From: JAXMAR01 sp046350295
GTDB taxonomy: Bacteria > Planctomycetota > Planctomycetia > Gemmatales > Gemmataceae
Length of the DNA stretch: 64,000 bases
Direction of reading: 5' to 3'
Assembly (NCBI GenBank): GCA_046350295.1
Contig: JAXMAR010000012.1
Coordinates: 1 to 64,000 of the forward strand
This document shows positions 62,812 to 64,000 of the stretch, piece after piece. Numbering within the stretch: position 1 is the stretch's first letter; every line of letters starts with the position of its first letter. The notes beneath the pieces are model-generated. The model was not told the DNA's origin. It saw only the letters and a program-made list of their open reading frames with translations, and ran no database searches. Both the position numbers and the translations under genes were made by a program.

Positions 62812-64000
62812 ATGGCTGCCGTCGTCGATTGGACCGGGGTGAAACTCGGAGCGACTCCGTATCGCATCACGCGGCGCATCGGTGAGTCGCCGGTCGCCGA
62901 GCTGTTTCAGGCGGAGGACCTCCACAATGGCCAGAATGTGGTGGTGAAGGCTGTCAAGCCGGAAGTGCTGCGGCAGCTGCCCGTCCTCGCGGAACGCTTG
63001 CGGCAGGAGTATCCGATCCTCAAGCGCTTCCAGCATCCGCACCTCGTCCCTGTGCTCGATCAAAGCGAATGGAGCGGCCGGCCCTTCCTCGTCGTCCCGG
63101 CGTTTCCGGCGGGCAGTCTCGGCATCCGCATGAGCAACCGCCCCGGGCCGAAGCCGGCGGAGCATCTTGCCGCCTGGCTTCCTTCCATCGCCGCTGCTCT
63201 GGACTACGTCCACGCCCAGGGGCAGGTTCACGGCGACGTGACGCCGGCCAACATCCTCTTCGACAAGGACGGCCAGGCCTGTTTGTCCGAGCTGGGCCTG
63301 ACGCGGCCTCACTATGACGCGGCGCGCCGCGCCTTCTTCAGTGGACCCGGCCAGACGCTGTCTCACTACCTCGCCCCGGAATTGCTCGCGGGCCGGCCGA
63401 GCGACGGCCGGGCCGATCAGTTCGCCCTCGCCTTGATCGCCTGGGAATGGCTCACCGGGCGCAGCCTCTTTAGCGGCGACAGCCTGGCGGAGATCAAGAA
63501 GGGGCACGAGGCGCTGGGCCGCCTGCCCAACTGGGCGCCCGCGACGTGGATCCCGGTGCTGCAGCAGGCGCTGGCGCTGCGGCCGGAGGAGCGCTTTGCC
63601 GGCTGCGGCGAGTTCGCGGCCACCTTGCTGCGGCGAATGGATGCGAGCGGGGCGCCTCTGCCGGAGGGAGGGGACAATTTCGATCTCTTCTGCGCCGATT
63701 CGGTGACGGCGCTGGGGGACCGCAAGCCGACCGTTGTGGAAGTTGGACGGCTCGCGGGCGCCGCCGGCCGCATCGTGCCGCCGGCGCTGCCGCTGGAGGC
63801 GCCGCCGGCTGTGCCGCTGTACACGGGGCCCGAGTGGGCGGAGCCGTCGGCGGCTGGGCCTTTCGAGGATCCGGAGCCGCGGGCACAGTCGTGGTTATCG
63901 CGCGCCGCGGTCCTGTTGATGCTGCTGGGAGGCGCGGTCGGGATGGCGATTCTGCTGTCGCCGGGGATGCCGCTGGGCAGCCGGGTAAACGCGATGTGGA
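62812..64000 (+). CDS. Kinase-like protein, probably catalytically inactive (cut by window edge)
   Basis: Starts at the ATG at 62812 after GGAG. The protein-kinase fold is clear over residues 18-275 (RITRRIGESPVAELFQAED; VVVKAVKPE with Lys46; LDYVHAQGQVHGDVTPANILF). However, the catalytic loop reads HGDVTPAN (Asp142, then Thr144 where lysine is normal). The DFG Asp is replaced by Glu160 in SELG. The glycine loop is also degenerate (GESPVA). Thus at least two of the usual catalytic positions have changed, suggesting a pseudokinase or a strongly altered kinase. A proline/acid-rich linker and one membrane helix (SRAAVLLMLLGGAVGMAILL, near 63.9 kb) follow. The gene continues beyond 64,000. Confidence 0.85.
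   Translation, partial: MAAVVDWTGVKLGATPYRITRRIGESPVAELFQAEDLHNGQNVVVKAVKPEVLRQLPVLAERLRQEYPILKRFQHPHLVPVLDQSEWSGRPFLVVPAFPAGSLGIRMSNRPGPKPAEHLAAWLPSIAAALDYVHAQGQVHGDVTPANILFDKDGQACLSELGLTRPHYDAARRAFFSGPGQTLSHYLAPELLAGRPSDGRADQFALALIAWEWLTGRSLFSGDSLAEIKKGHEALGRLPNWAPATWIPVLQQALALRPEERFAGCGEFAATLLRRMDASGAPLPEGGDNFDLFCADSVTALGDRKPTVVEVGRLAGAAGRIVPPALPLEAPPAVPLYTGPEWAEPSAAGPFEDPEPRAQSWLSRAAVLLMLLGGAVGMAILLSPGMPLGSRVNAMW

Noticed and set aside
62113..62879. Coding frames in the gap upstream of the kinase-like gene (62113-62805 plus, 62361-62879 minus)
   Set aside because: Composition is irregular, no motif is visible, and the zinc-ribbon gene at 62492-62719 in a different frame has clear cysteine pairs.
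1..64000. tRNA, rRNA, riboswitch or transposase genes
   Set aside because: No T-loop/anticodon arrangement, rRNA stretch, known riboswitch core or DDE/tyrosine transposase motif was recognised by reading; a covariance-model scan would be needed to exclude short RNAs.

Overview
The window is GC-rich bacterial DNA, and its gene content points to a planctomycete, probably of the Gemmata/Gemmataceae type. The evidence is three DUF1501 secretory proteins, Ser/Thr kinase genes, a giant surface protein whose leader carries an LE-x-LE-x-R-L-x-PA motif and which has autotransporter-type beta-strand repeats, a DUF6629-like membrane protein, Uma2/PIN/RelE small modules and several hypothetical proteins of planctomycete type. 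No rRNA, tRNA, CRISPR array, phage or complete insertion sequence was seen. All assignments come from reading motifs; no database search was run.

Layout, left to right. 0-8 kb: an S9-type hydrolase, then a GntR(YtrA)-ABC ATPase-permease operon, a rhamnulokinase and a membrane protein. The last three are broken by many single-base frame changes. 8-18.5 kb: lipoprotein, tartrate/D-malate dehydrogenase-like enzyme, cytochrome bd oxidase (cydAB), an RdgC-like protein, PTS Enzyme I and a CxxC thioredoxin-like protein. 18.6-26.5 kb: a large MFS transporter with two related soluble insertions, a nucleotidyltransferase-Uma2 pair, an MBL hydrolase, a UDP-sugar pyrophosphorylase and a DPP-IV-type peptidase. 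26.6-34.6 kb: an orphan xanthine-dehydrogenase-type molybdopterin subunit, a DUF1501 protein, a toxin-first RelE/Phd pair, a D-aminoacylase-type amidohydrolase and a site-2-protease-type M50 peptidase. 34.6-43.6 kb: two more DUF1501 proteins, a VapBC-pfkA cluster, exported proteins and a membrane-anchored Ser/Thr kinase.

The right third (44.3-61.9 kb) is one giant minus-strand gene of about 5,860 codons, read in three frames separated by two single-base frame changes. Its backbone is a series of autotransporter-type strand repeats, probably a beta-solenoid. Other domains are threaded into it at recurring loop positions: a BNR propeller with a LamG-like domain, an uncharacterised domain of about 500 residues, roughly 70-residue Ig-like modules and EVQ-type modules. 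The C-terminus carries three Ig-like domains and six cadherin-like modules. Each of these modules contains an inserted block that is better conserved than the fold around it. This gene is the most unusual object in the window.

Beyond the giant gene, a zinc-ribbon protein and a kinase-like protein that appears catalytically dead (cut by the window edge) are transcribed away from it. Frame changes cluster at 3.7-8.0 kb and recur singly near 40.9, 51.45 and 60.88 kb. Reading resumes coherently in a new frame each time, so assembly indels are a likelier explanation than gene decay.
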